Assembly (NCBI RefSeq): GCF_009795715.1
Contig: NZ_WTCR01000010.1
Coordinates: 62,001-126,000, forward strand
Source: Labilibaculum euxinicum
GTDB lineage: Bacteria > Bacteroidota > Bacteroidia > Bacteroidales > Marinifilaceae
DNA length: 64,000 bases
Direction of reading: 5' to 3'
Each line of letters opens with the position of its first letter. Position 1 is the stretch's first letter. A program made the position numbers and the translations under genes. Positions 43,789 to 52,542 of the stretch are shown here, in pieces. Below the pieces are notes generated by a model that was given only the letters and a program-made list of their open reading frames with translations, did no database searches and was not told the origin of the DNA.

Positions 43789-44778
43789 ATGAGAATTGCA
43801 GTTGTTGGCGCCACTGGTTTGGTTGGTCAGAAAATACTGGAGGTTCTGGAAGAAAGAAATTTTCAGATTAGTGAGTTGTATCCTGTAGCCAGTGAAAAAT
43901 CTATAGGAAAAGAAGTTGTATTTAATGGAAAAAAATACAAGGTTATCAGTATGACAGATGCAATTGAATTAAAACCACAAATTGCAATCTTTTCTGCTGG
44001 AGGAGACACCTCTTTAAAATGGGCTCCTGAATTCGCAAAAGCAGGTACCACAGTTGTCGATAACTCATCGGCTTGGCGAATGGATAAAAACAAAAAATTG
44101 GTTGTTCCGGAAATAAATGCTGTCGATTTAACCACTGAAGACAAAATTATAGCGAATCCGAATTGCTCAACCATACAATTAGTTGTAGCCCTTGCTCCTT
44201 TGCATAAGCGATACAAAATGGAACGTTTGGTAATTTCAACCTATCAATCAATCACAGGAACAGGTGTTAAAGCAGTTTCACAATTGGAAAATGAGAGAAA
44301 TGGGATTGATGGAGAAATGGCTTACCCATACGAAATTGATAAAAACTGTCTGCCTCATTGCGATGTATTTACCGAAAATGGCTACACCAAAGAAGAAATG
44401 AAATTGTCCAACGAGACTAAGAAGATCTTGAAAGATGACAGCATTAGGGTAACTGCTACTGCTGTTCGAGTACCTGTAGTTGGGGGGCATTCAGAATCTA
44501 TAAATATCGAATTTGCCAATGATTTTGATCTTGACGAAGTAAGAAAAATTCTTTCGGAAGCGGAAGGCGTAATTGTTCAGGACAATTTGGATACAAACGA
44601 ATATCCAATGCCAAAATATGCTCATGGCAAAGATGAAGTATTTGTTGGAAGAATACGTAGAGATTTTTCAAATCCGAATACTTTGAATCTTTGGATTGTT
44701 TCAGACAACCTGCGAAAAGGTGCAGCTACAAACGCAGTTCAAATTGCAGAGTACCTTACAAAAAATAATCTTGTATAA
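43789..44778 (+). CDS. asd: Aspartate-semialdehyde dehydrogenase
   Basis: The 329-residue NADPH enzyme reduces aspartyl phosphate to the semialdehyde for lysine, threonine and methionine. Marks are the nucleotide-binding VVGATGLVGQKILEVLEER, FSAGGDTSLKWAPEFAKAG, the catalytic cysteine in NPNCSTIQLVVAL, and VVGGHSES with the acid-base His. Length standard. Own terminator. Confidence 0.96.
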   Translation: MRIAVVGATGLVGQKILEVLEERNFQISELYPVASEKSIGKEVVFNGKKYKVISMTDAIELKPQIAIFSAGGDTSLKWAPEFAKAGTTVVDNSSAWRMDKNKKLVVPEINAVDLTTEDKIIANPNCSTIQLVVALAPLHKRYKMERLVISTYQSITGTGVKAVSQLENERNGIDGEMAYPYEIDKNCLPHCDVFTENGYTKEEMKLSNETKKILKDDSIRVTATAVRVPVVGGHSESINIEFANDFDLDEVRKILSEAEGVIVQDNLDTNEYPMPKYAHGKDEVFVGRIRRDFSNPNTLNLWIVSDNLRKGAATNAVQIAEYLTKNNLV

Positions 44779-44788
44779 GACTATAAAT

Positions 44789-44824
44789 AAGGCCAATGAA
44801 AATAATTTCATTGGCCTTCATTTT
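44789..44824. terminator. Terminator between convergent asd and hflX
   Basis: AAGGCCAATGAAA-loop-TTTCATTGGCCTT then TTTTA-type tail, starting 10 bases after the asd stop. Confidence 0.85.
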
Positions 44825-44900
44825 ATTTGCGAACAGCAATCATTTAAATTACATAAGAACAATTCGCATGTTAGCTAAGTATCAATTGCATCTTTATAGA

Positions 44901-46127
44901 TTAATCCATTAAATTAGAATAATCCTGATATAAAAAGTTATTATAAGGGAAACGTGCCGAATGTATTTCCTTTACTGCATTGTAAACCACCTCACGAAAC
45001 TCCTCAACATTTTGCTTATGCACTGCGGAAATAAACAAACAAGGGGTATCTCCTTTTGCAATCCACATTTGTTTTAATTCCTCCAAACTGTAATTCTCTC
45101 TTGTTTTTGGTAAAAGATCGTCCTCATCTTTTTTCACATAAGTAAAAGCATCAATCTTATTAAAAACCAAGAAGGTTGGTTTTTCACGTTTGTCAATTTC
45201 AAGCATTGTTTCATTCACAACCTTAATTTGATCCTCAAAATTAGGGTGAGATATATCAACCACATGCAAAATTATATCTGCCTCACGTACCTCATCCAAA
45301 GTTGATTTAAATGATTCGACTAAATTATGAGGCAATTTCCGAATGAATCCAACAGTATCGGCCAATAAAAATGGCACATTTTGAATAACCACTTTGCGAA
45401 CAGTAGTATCTAATGTTGCAAAGAGCTTATTCTCAGCAAATACTTCAGATTTACTAATCATGTTCATCAAAGTTGATTTACCAACATTGGTATATCCAAC
45501 CAGAGCAACTCGAACCATTTTTCCCCGGTTTTTACGCTGGGTTGCTTTTTGCTTATCAATCTTAAGCAAATCTTCTTTAAGCTTAGATATTTTATCAAGT
45601 ATTATTCTACGGTCGGTCTCAATCTGACTTTCACCCGGACCACGCATACCGATACCACCACGCTGACGTTCAAGGTGAGTCCACATTCTTGTTAATCGAG
45701 GAAGAAGATATTGATATTGAGCCAACTCAACCTGGGTTTTTGCATTAGCCGTTTGAGCACGACTGGCAAATATGTCCAAAATTAAATTTGTTCGATCCAA
45801 AATCTTACGCTGCAATGCCCGCTCAATATTTCTAAGCTGTGATGGTGAAAGTTCATCATCGAAAATCACCAATTTAATATCATCATTCCTTTCCAGGTAA
45901 TCAAGAATCTCCTCAAGCTTTCCCGTCCCAATAAACGTTTTTGGATGAGGATAGTCCATCTTCTGAGTGAAACGCTTAACCGTTTCTGCTCCAGCAGTTA
46001 AAGCAAGAAAGTCCAGTTCGTCAAGATACTCCTTAACTAAGCTTTCAGTCATATTTTTTGATTTATCGATAACACCAATCAAAATTGCTTTTTCTACTTC
46101 TCTATCTAATATCAGGTTCTCTCCCAT
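44901..46127 (-). CDS. hflX: Ribosome-associated GTPase HflX
   Basis: The 408-residue protein has the HflX N-terminal domain (LILDREVEKAILIGVI, ETVKRFTQKMDYPHPKTFIGTGKLEEI), the glycine-rich linker ERQRGGIGMRGPGESQIETDRR, and the G domain: G1 GYTNVGKSTLM, G3 DTVGFIRKLPHNLVESF, G4 NKID. HflX splits stalled or heat-damaged ribosomes. Length normal. Start ATG 46127. Confidence 0.96.
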   Translation of the reverse strand: MGENLILDREVEKAILIGVIDKSKNMTESLVKEYLDELDFLALTAGAETVKRFTQKMDYPHPKTFIGTGKLEEILDYLERNDDIKLVIFDDELSPSQLRNIERALQRKILDRTNLILDIFASRAQTANAKTQVELAQYQYLLPRLTRMWTHLERQRGGIGMRGPGESQIETDRRIILDKISKLKEDLLKIDKQKATQRKNRGKMVRVALVGYTNVGKSTLMNMISKSEVFAENKLFATLDTTVRKVVIQNVPFLLADTVGFIRKLPHNLVESFKSTLDEVREADIILHVVDISHPNFEDQIKVVNETMLEIDKREKPTFLVFNKIDAFTYVKKDEDDLLPKTRENYSLEELKQMWIAKGDTPCLFISAVHKQNVEEFREVVYNAVKEIHSARFPYNNFLYQDYSNLMD

Positions 46128-46293
46128 TTAATCAATTTGCAAAAAAACAAAGGCTTAGTTGCCTTTATCAATAATATTTCCTTTTTAGAGGTAGATGGTA
46201 AGAAGACTACCTTAAAACAAATACCAATAACAAGATACGTAAACTACGGGGCAAAAATAAACAATATTCGAGAAAGCAACAGTGCTTAAGTCA

Positions 46294-46325
46294 TAAAAAA
46301 AAGGCTCTGAAAAATCAGAGCCTTT
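46294..46325 (-). terminator. tonB terminator
   Basis: On the minus strand AAAGGCTCTGA-loop-TCAGAGCCTTT is followed by TTTTTT, 28 bases after the stop at 46353. Confidence 0.85.
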
Positions 46326-46352
46326 ACTATCTAAAAAAATTATAGATTTGTT

Positions 46353-47036
46353 TTATTGTAATTGGAAGTTAATTGGTACAGTATAAGATACTTTAACAGC
46401 TTTACCCCGCTGCTTACCAGGCTTCCATTTAGGCATTTGACTAATTACGCGAACAGCTTCCTTATCCAAAGATGGATCTACTCCACGTACTACACGAATT
46501 TGCTCAACCGCTCCAACTTTGTTCACAACGAAAGTTACAAAAACACGACCAGTAATACCATTTTCCTGTGCTATCACAGGATATTTAACAGATTTTGCAA
46601 TCCATTTTTGTAATTCTAAAGCTCCTCCTGGAAATTCAGGCATATCTTCTACAATTACAAAAACTTGTGCTTCATCTTCTTCTTCCTCTTCCGCTACAAC
46701 CTGAATTTCAACTTCAGCATCCATGTCAGCATCTGAATCTTCAATCTCTAGTTCATCCTCAATCTCTTCTTCGTTGTCTACGATGTTCAAGACATCAGCA
46801 ACTTTAGGAGCTGGTGGTGGTGGTGGTGGTGGCTTAATTGGTTCTTGTCTGGTAACAGGAATCATTTCTTCCTCTGCCTCCATTTCTTGTTGATCTTGCA
46901 GGCCGGTAGCTTCGCTAGAATCTACACTCCATTCAAATGCAAGAAGTACAAAGGCAAGAGTAAGAGCCAGACCAATCTCAAGAAAAAGACCTCTCTTATT
47001 TTCAAGATCTGCTTTTGGTGACTTCTTAACTTCCAT
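46353..47036 (-). CDS. Energy transducer TonB
   Basis: The 227-residue protein has a short cytoplasmic N terminus, one membrane helix (GLFLEIGLALTLAFVLLAFEW), a proline stretch (PPPPPPPAPK) and a C-terminal TonB domain: MPEFPGGALELQKWIAKSVKYP, ITGRVFVTFVVNK, QMPKWKPGKQRGKAVKVSYTVPINFQL. Between them the periplasmic linker is extremely acidic (residues about 85-125, mostly Glu and Asp) rather than Pro/Lys-rich. It couples the proton-motive force to outer-membrane receptors. ExbB/ExbD are not adjacent. Confidence 0.9.
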   Translation of the reverse strand: MEVKKSPKADLENKRGLFLEIGLALTLAFVLLAFEWSVDSSEATGLQDQQEMEAEEEMIPVTRQEPIKPPPPPPPAPKVADVLNIVDNEEEIEDELEIEDSDADMDAEVEIQVVAEEEEEDEAQVFVIVEDMPEFPGGALELQKWIAKSVKYPVIAQENGITGRVFVTFVVNKVGAVEQIRVVRGVDPSLDKEAVRVISQMPKWKPGKQRGKAVKVSYTVPINFQLQ

Positions 47037-47510
47037 AATCTTCTTTTAATTTTCTTTTAATTTCAGCGCTTAAAACTAAGTAATTCAATTTTATAATCAA
47101 AATCCTTTTCGATTAGAAAATTAATTCGAGGCATAAAGATATAAAAATTAAAAGCAAACTGATTTTCCTAAGCAATAAATTTGATTCTCAGCCGATAAAC
47201 GATTGAAAATTCACATTTCAGATAGGAAGTTTGCAGTGATTTAAATTAGGATAAAACCTCTGTGTATAAATGAACTATAAACTTAGTCGATTTTTTCTTT
47301 ATAGCCAATCTAAATTATAATTTACACATAATAAGAGTGAAGAATCTATTAAGCTCGTACTCATCCTACCTAATACACACACTATACATTGCTACCAATC
47401 AATTGTCTATTGACAAACAATTTTCGAACTAAAATAGATTCTCCACCCTATTATCCTTACGTATAAAATTAAAAAATGTTTTAATTTCAAAAAAATCATC
47501 CTACTTATAT

Positions 47511-47540
47511 TTTGAGATGTGTAATTTTCATCTATATTTG
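47511..47540 (+). promoter_or_regulatory. Promoter of tRNA-Ala (TTTG-N18-TATATTTG)
   Basis: TTTG 47511-47514 and TATATTTG 47533-47540; the spacer is 18 bases. It ends 52 bases before the tRNA. The preceding 47037-47510 shows no gene and nothing else recognisable. Confidence 0.6.
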
Positions 47541-47592
47541 CACTCCAATTGAGGGGATCAAGTATTTTTCTTTTACTCCTCATAAAAATGAT

Positions 47593-47666
47593 GGGGGATT
47601 AGCTCAGTTGGCTAGAGCGTTTGACTGGCAGTCAAAAGGTCACCGGTTCGATTCCGGTATTCTCCA
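47593..47666 (+). tRNA. tRNA-Ala (anticodon GGC)
   Basis: A 74-base cloverleaf: acceptor GGGGGAT/ATTCTCC with the G3:T70 wobble that identifies alanine tRNAs, D arm GCTCAGTTGGCTAGAGC, anticodon stem TTTGA/TCAAA with loop CTGGCAG, T arm CCGGTTCGATTCCGG. Anticodon GGC reads GCC/GCU. CCA is not encoded. Confidence 0.92.
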
Positions 47667-48500
47667 CACTAAAGATAAGGCGTTTACGGGCTTCCACCGT
47701 GGGCGCTTTTTTTATGCTTCGCTAACATTCTGGTTCCAATTTATAGATGATCTATTAATAAATTAGTACTCAGGAAGTTTAAATACATGAGAAAATAGCT
47801 CATCCCATCTATAAAAGCTTCAATTATACCGTGAACTTTTCAATGATTTTGGATGATGTTATTCCTTACATGATTTCTACACTATGCAAGTATTGCGAAA
47901 TTCCGTATAAACCTGCAAATCAACTACGCAAAAGCTACATATCAACACCTTACGGTTTGCATTCAAGATTTACAAGGTTCACACCATTTTAAATTATTTG
48001 ATCTAAAATTCTTGCACTTCTCCCTTTATAGTAACAATTTTAAGATATCTGAAACTATTTAAGATTAGTATGTACCAAATACATTTAATAAGAAGATAAT
48101 TTGCATCGTTCATATAACTTAAAAAGGGTTCCTTACCATAGGAAATACTCTTTCTCACGAGGTGCAATTAACTGATATTGTTGATGAAATTTTCATTTCC
48201 GTTTTGAAACCAAAGGCAAATATCATATAAAAAACATCTTGGACAAAATGTATATAATGAATTATTGAGAATATTGTTTTATACCCAAAATTCCAATCTT
48301 GCTTTCATTTAGAAAAGAATAAATTAATCCTATGCCACAAATACTTTAGTAACCAGAACGATACATTATTTCATTTTCTCCATAACACCATAACAAAAAA
48401 GACATAACACACAATAGTTAAGTATGTTATATACATACGTAAAAATTTTCAGCTTAAAAATACCGGTTAAGTTGTTTAACCTTAATTAACATCTTTTAGC
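47667..48500. other. Gene-poor stretch without recognisable features
   Basis: About 830 bases after tRNA-Ala with stops in all frames and no convincing coding, hairpin array or transposon end. It may be decayed sequence. A small-RNA candidate follows at its end. Confidence 0.5.
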
Positions 48501-48523
48501 ATTTTCAATCCAGATAGTTTTCA

Positions 48524-48531
48524 TAAGTTTG
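48524..48531 (+). promoter_or_regulatory. -7 box TAAGTTTG of the small-RNA candidate
   Basis: An exact TAnnTTTG match with a TTTT -33-like box 18 bases upstream (48502-48505). Confidence 0.45.
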
Positions 48532-48537
48532 TACTAT

Positions 48538-48614
48538 CCTTTCCGAGAGGATTAGGTTTTCATAGATTAAAATGGGTTAGATTAAAGTCCGGGGTGGTTC
48601 CCGGACTTTTTATT
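48538..48614 (+). ncRNA. Candidate small RNA with strong terminator
   Basis: A -7 box at 48524 is followed by a region of about 75 bases with a short hairpin (ATCCT...AGGAT, 48535-48552) and a 10-bp GC-rich terminator stem (AAAGTCCGGG / CCCGGACTTT) with a T-rich tail. No open frame of useful size lies within it, and no upstream gene on the plus strand needs the terminator. No known RNA family is recognised by eye. Confidence 0.45.
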
Positions 48615-48615
48615 T
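48584..48615 (+). terminator. Intrinsic terminator of the small-RNA candidate
   Basis: 10-bp stem 48584-48593 / 48600-48609, six-base loop, then TTTTATTTTA. Confidence 0.8.
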
Positions 48616-48646
48616 TATATGATTTGATTATAAATTATACTTGATA

Positions 48647-48889
48647 CTATTTTCTTTTATTTCTGGCATATTTTGCAATTACCTCGTTTAATTCGATATT
48701 AATTTCCAATGCTTTTTCTTTTGTGGCTTTAACTTTATCCAAGGCAGCAATAAGTTGATCTTGTAAAACAAGACCTGCAACATCGATTAAAGAAGCTTCG
48801 ATTAAGCTGATATCACCTTTGATTGCTTCCAATGCTGCAACACCTTCTTTTCCTTTTGGTGCTTGAGTTGCTAATTCTTTGTTTTGCAT
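48647..48889 (-). CDS. Small helical protein of unknown function
   Basis: 80 residues from ATG 48889 (MQNKELATQAPKGKEGVAALEAIKGD). No signal peptide or membrane segment; the sequence looks entirely helical with a basic tail (KYARNKRK). I do not recognise the family. The regular codon pattern and hydrophobic heptads (LIEASLIDVAGLVLQDQLIAAL) support a real gene. It is divergent from the gene remnant that starts just beyond it. Confidence 0.6.
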   Translation of the reverse strand: MQNKELATQAPKGKEGVAALEAIKGDISLIEASLIDVAGLVLQDQLIAALDKVKATKEKALEINIELNEVIAKYARNKRK

Positions 48890-48898
48890 TACAATTGA

Positions 48899-49093
48899 AT
48901 CAATCTTCAGCTGGAGTCGATTCCTAATACCATTTATCAGGCAATTAAATCACACGGCGAGGTTATGAATGCAATTAAAATTAATTATTCGGACTTGCAA
49001 AATTTTGAAATTATTGTTCGTGATCAAAACCTTATCCGTTACTCTTTACTGCTGGATGCTCAGGGAAAAATCATGGATAAAAAAATTGTTTAG
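48899..49093 (+). pseudogene. Remnant resembling the C-terminal part of a PepSY-like (DUF2874) protein
   Basis: The frame from 48899 (just after a TGA) to TAG 49091-49093 encodes 64 residues without a usable start near the front: LESIPNTIYQAIKSHG, LQNFEIIVRDQN, YSLLLDAQGKIMDKKI. The pattern IP-x-x-I-x-x-A-I-K...YSLLLDA-GK resembles small exported PepSY-like/BLIP-like proteins of Bacteroidota. With no signal peptide or first repeat, it looks like the 3' end of a broken gene. Confidence 0.45.
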
Positions 49094-49164
49094 CCCCAAA
49101 CAACCTGGTCTTAATTACTCTAAGTAAAAATATTTTCCAATATCATTGGTTGTTTGTTTTCTTG

Positions 49165-51387
49165 CTACTCGATAAGCTTTCGACTATTTGCATTGATAAA
49201 AAGAATATTCCCAAGTTTGTCGTATCCCTTAAAAAGTTCAGCTTTCTCGTGCTTAAGCGATTCACCTCTAAATCCAATTATTGTTATGCCTGCATCGGCC
49301 GAACGCTGATTGATAACTTCTTTCGATGATACATTTTCCTGCTCATGGATGATTTCAATATTAGAGGTTATAATCGGTAGTCGGCCCGAAACTACCAAAT
49401 CATCCAATTGCTTTCTGGTTTCATCGGCCTGTTCCTTTTTACAGATGTTGAATATCTTAATATCCGCCTTTTTCCAATCAGAATGACCTGCAATAATGAA
49501 ACTAAGCAGAATCATTAAATTCGCATTATAAGTATCCGAAGATTTAATCCATACATGGATATTGCTCTTGAAATCTAACGTCCGTGAAGAACTTCCCAAA
49601 ATACAGAAATCAAAATTACCCGCACGCGCCAACGAATAATTATCAATGATCAAATTCAAACGATCAGGGTTTCCCTTATCATACTCAAATATCACCATAT
49701 TATTTTCCATTCCTGCAACACCAGGCAACTGAATTGCTTGTGCAATAGCCGAAGTATAGGATGGAGAGATGATGGTATCAACGTAAACGTGATTCTCTAT
49801 TTTATCAAAACTTTTAATTAATCGATCCAATTCTTCTTTTGATTGCTGATAAGTAGCTTTTGAATAATATCCCTCAATTCTATGTAAATACGTTCCAAAC
49901 CCATATTTGTAGGATATCCAGTTTAAAAGTTTAAAAGCAGTATCTCTCTCAAAAGATTCTTTTGAGATACAAATAGCACTTGGTCTCCATTCGCGGGCTT
50001 TTCCTTTTCCTGTTTTCTGCAAAAACACTTGCATGTTCCTATTTAGCTGATAAAGAGCATTTAGAAAGATTGACTCTATTCCATTCCTATTTTTATGATA
50101 TCGGTTAATGAACAAATAAATTAGTGACATAACAGCTACGGCAGCAAAAGCGTATAGAAAGCTAATCTTGAACATCACCCAAACTGATGTTACAAATCCT
50201 ATCAGAGATAATACCCACTTTGATTTAAAAGAAGGGCGATAACTTGGCGATGATCCAAAATGATTTAGAAAAGATATCAGGCACAAAGATCCATAAGTTA
50301 CCATAAAAAACATAGAAATAATTTGTGCTACCGCATTCACATCACCTAAAACAACAAACACCATTGCGATTATGCATGTAATCAATGACGCATTTATGGG
50401 TTCATTATCAGATTTCCGGCCTTTTGCCAACCATCTGTTTACTTTTTTTGACGGAAAAGAACGATCGGCCGATAGTGCCTGAAGAGTTCGTGGAGCCACC
50501 ATTACTGAACCCAGCGCTGATGAAATTGTTGAAGCCGCAAGTCCTAAAGGAATCACCAGACTTCCGCCTATCGCAATTTTTGCCATTATCAGCTGATTTT
50601 CCATCAAATCGGCACTACTGACCGAAAATGCCAGCTTGTAAACTACAAAAAAGTAAACAATCATTCCCAATAACGTTGCAGTGCTGGTACCTAAAGGAAT
50701 TGATTTAGATGGATTTTTAAGATCTCCCGACAGACCAACACCAGCGGTCATTCCAGTAAAGGCAGGAAATATAATTGCAAATACAATAAAGAACTGATCT
50801 GCATTTCTAAATTCTGCATTCATTAGACCAAAATCTGAAACAGATGCATGATCGGTTGAACCTAAGAAAAACAGTACGAGTGAAACCATTAAAACAGCAA
50901 CTACAAAATACAAAGCCTTTACCCCCAAATTGGCTCCTTTTTTCAGAATCAATATCGATAAAAAGAGCATTGCAGGAACACTAACTATCTGACGCGGAAA
51001 CTCATACCCATAGGTACTAAAAGCCAAATTAAATAAGGGTTCAAAGGCCTCAGTAAAAGCAATTACGTAAAATGCAACACTTATTGCCTGTGAAAAAAAT
51101 AAGGCAATACCTATAGTCGCACCAATATTTAAACCAAACGAGCGTGAAATAATAAAATACTCTCCACCACCTTCAACACGTTTATTTGTCGCCAACTCAG
51201 AAATAGCCATAGCCGTTGGTATCGTAACCAAATGCCCTAAGAGAATAATTAAAATTACTCCCCAAAAACCCAAACTCCCAACCGCAAAACCAAAGCGGAG
51301 AAATAAAATTGCGCCTAAAATGGTAGAAATTGCTGTGAAAAAGACAGGAGCTGTCCCAAATTTTTTAGTAGAAGTAGTTGTAGGCAT
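49165..51387 (-). CDS. Cation-chloride-cotransporter-like amino acid permease superfamily protein
   Basis: The 740-residue protein has about 12 membrane helices (residues 10-430) of the APC superfamily. TISTILGAILFLRFGFAVG and VEGGGEYFIISRSFGLNIGATIGIALFFSQA match the first helices of SLC12-type Na-K-Cl cotransporters, as does the TAGVGLSGDLKNPSKSIP segment. The C-terminal 300 residues are soluble and include a universal-stress-like alpha/beta part (VYVDTIISPSYTSAIAQAIQL, DFCILGSSSRTLDF, IFNICKKEQADETRKQLDDL). The transported ion is not certain. Confidence 0.82.
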   Translation of the reverse strand: MPTTTSTKKFGTAPVFFTAISTILGAILFLRFGFAVGSLGFWGVILIILLGHLVTIPTAMAISELATNKRVEGGGEYFIISRSFGLNIGATIGIALFFSQAISVAFYVIAFTEAFEPLFNLAFSTYGYEFPRQIVSVPAMLFLSILILKKGANLGVKALYFVVAVLMVSLVLFFLGSTDHASVSDFGLMNAEFRNADQFFIVFAIIFPAFTGMTAGVGLSGDLKNPSKSIPLGTSTATLLGMIVYFFVVYKLAFSVSSADLMENQLIMAKIAIGGSLVIPLGLAASTISSALGSVMVAPRTLQALSADRSFPSKKVNRWLAKGRKSDNEPINASLITCIIAMVFVVLGDVNAVAQIISMFFMVTYGSLCLISFLNHFGSSPSYRPSFKSKWVLSLIGFVTSVWVMFKISFLYAFAAVAVMSLIYLFINRYHKNRNGIESIFLNALYQLNRNMQVFLQKTGKGKAREWRPSAICISKESFERDTAFKLLNWISYKYGFGTYLHRIEGYYSKATYQQSKEELDRLIKSFDKIENHVYVDTIISPSYTSAIAQAIQLPGVAGMENNMVIFEYDKGNPDRLNLIIDNYSLARAGNFDFCILGSSSRTLDFKSNIHVWIKSSDTYNANLMILLSFIIAGHSDWKKADIKIFNICKKEQADETRKQLDDLVVSGRLPIITSNIEIIHEQENVSSKEVINQRSADAGITIIGFRGESLKHEKAELFKGYDKLGNILFINANSRKLIE

Positions 51388-51587
51388 AGATTCGGTTGTA
51401 AAAGTTTGCGTACTAAAAATAGCAAAAAACTACCACTATAAATGTGTATAGTAAGCTGATAAAAGAAATAAAGTTAAGATCTTAGCAGGTATCGACCCTA
51501 TCCCATTGAAATAAACTCAAATTCTATGTATCTTCTGATATTTGCAATGATACATTATAAACATTAACAGGCATACGATTCATTTTA

Positions 51588-52412
51588 ATGAAAGAAAAAA
51601 TTGTTTTAATCACCGGAGCTTCTTCGGGAATAGGTAAAGCTTCCGCCTTACTTTTTCTTAAAAAAGGATACACCGTATATGCAACAGCTCCTTCAACCAT
51701 TGCTATGATAGATTTGGAGGAAAAAGGGGCACAAATTTTACAGCTTGACGTCACTAATTCTGAAAATTGCCGGCAAGTTGTAAATCACATCTATAAAGAA
51801 TCCAAACGCATTGACATTTTAGTGAATAATGCAGGTTTTGGTCTTTATGGTGCAATTGAAGATGTTTCGCCGGAGGATGCCCGCCAACAATTCGAGGTTA
51901 ATCTTTTTGGTTTGGTACAATTAACTCAGATGGTTCTGCCCATAATGAGAGCAAATTGTAAAGGGAAAATTATTAATACTAGCTCCATTCTTGGCAGAAT
52001 GACACTTCCTATGGGCGGATGGTATCACGCTTCAAAATATGCATTGGAAGGAATTTCTGATTGCCTGCGCCAAGAAGTAAAACCATTTGGAATAAAAGTA
52101 ATCCTAATTAATCCCGGTGTTATTGAATCAGATTGGGCAAATACCGCCTTATCTAAAGCGAAAGAAAATTCAAAGAACTCAGTTTATAGCAAAATGACTA
52201 TCCAACTTGAAAATCTTCTTATAAAATCGAAGAAAATTCAAGTAAAAGCAGAAAAAGTTGCAGAAGTAATTGTGAAAGCGAGCCTTTCAAACAATCCAAA
52301 AATAAGATATATTGTACCAAGGCATGCAAAACTAATTTGGTTCCTCAGGAAGCTAATCAGTGAAAAAAGTTTTGATTATTTTAAGGAAAAGCTATTTAAA
52401 TTTCAGTCTTAA
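51588..52412 (+). CDS. Short-chain dehydrogenase/reductase
   Basis: A classical SDR of 274 residues: cofactor motif TGASSGIGKA (residues 8-17), NNAGFG, the catalytic serine in NTSSILGRM and the YxxxK pair Tyr146/Lys150 in YHASKYALEG. It probably uses NADP(H) or NAD(H) on a carbonyl substrate that cannot be deduced. The C-terminal extension with IRYIVPRHAKLIWFLRKLI resembles SDRs acting on lipids or steroids. It stands before the flippase-like gene by 130 bases. Confidence 0.9.
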   Translation: MKEKIVLITGASSGIGKASALLFLKKGYTVYATAPSTIAMIDLEEKGAQILQLDVTNSENCRQVVNHIYKESKRIDILVNNAGFGLYGAIEDVSPEDARQQFEVNLFGLVQLTQMVLPIMRANCKGKIINTSSILGRMTLPMGGWYHASKYALEGISDCLRQEVKPFGIKVILINPGVIESDWANTALSKAKENSKNSVYSKMTIQLENLLIKSKKIQVKAEKVAEVIVKASLSNNPKIRYIVPRHAKLIWFLRKLISEKSFDYFKEKLFKFQS

Positions 52413-52542
52413 GATGGAATATAAATGATCCTAATTTGAAATTTCTTCATCTCAATTTTAGAGTATTTTAACAAAATCTTCATTAAAACGTGATCAAATA
52501 AACTCTTTAAATCCGTAAGTTTAACATCCTTAAGTGTTAAAA

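Noticed and set aside
47398-47425. Small hairpin AATTGTC-TATT-GACAAACAATT
   Set aside because: Only a 5-bp perfect core in AT-rich sequence, no T-run and no gene to terminate; treated as chance.
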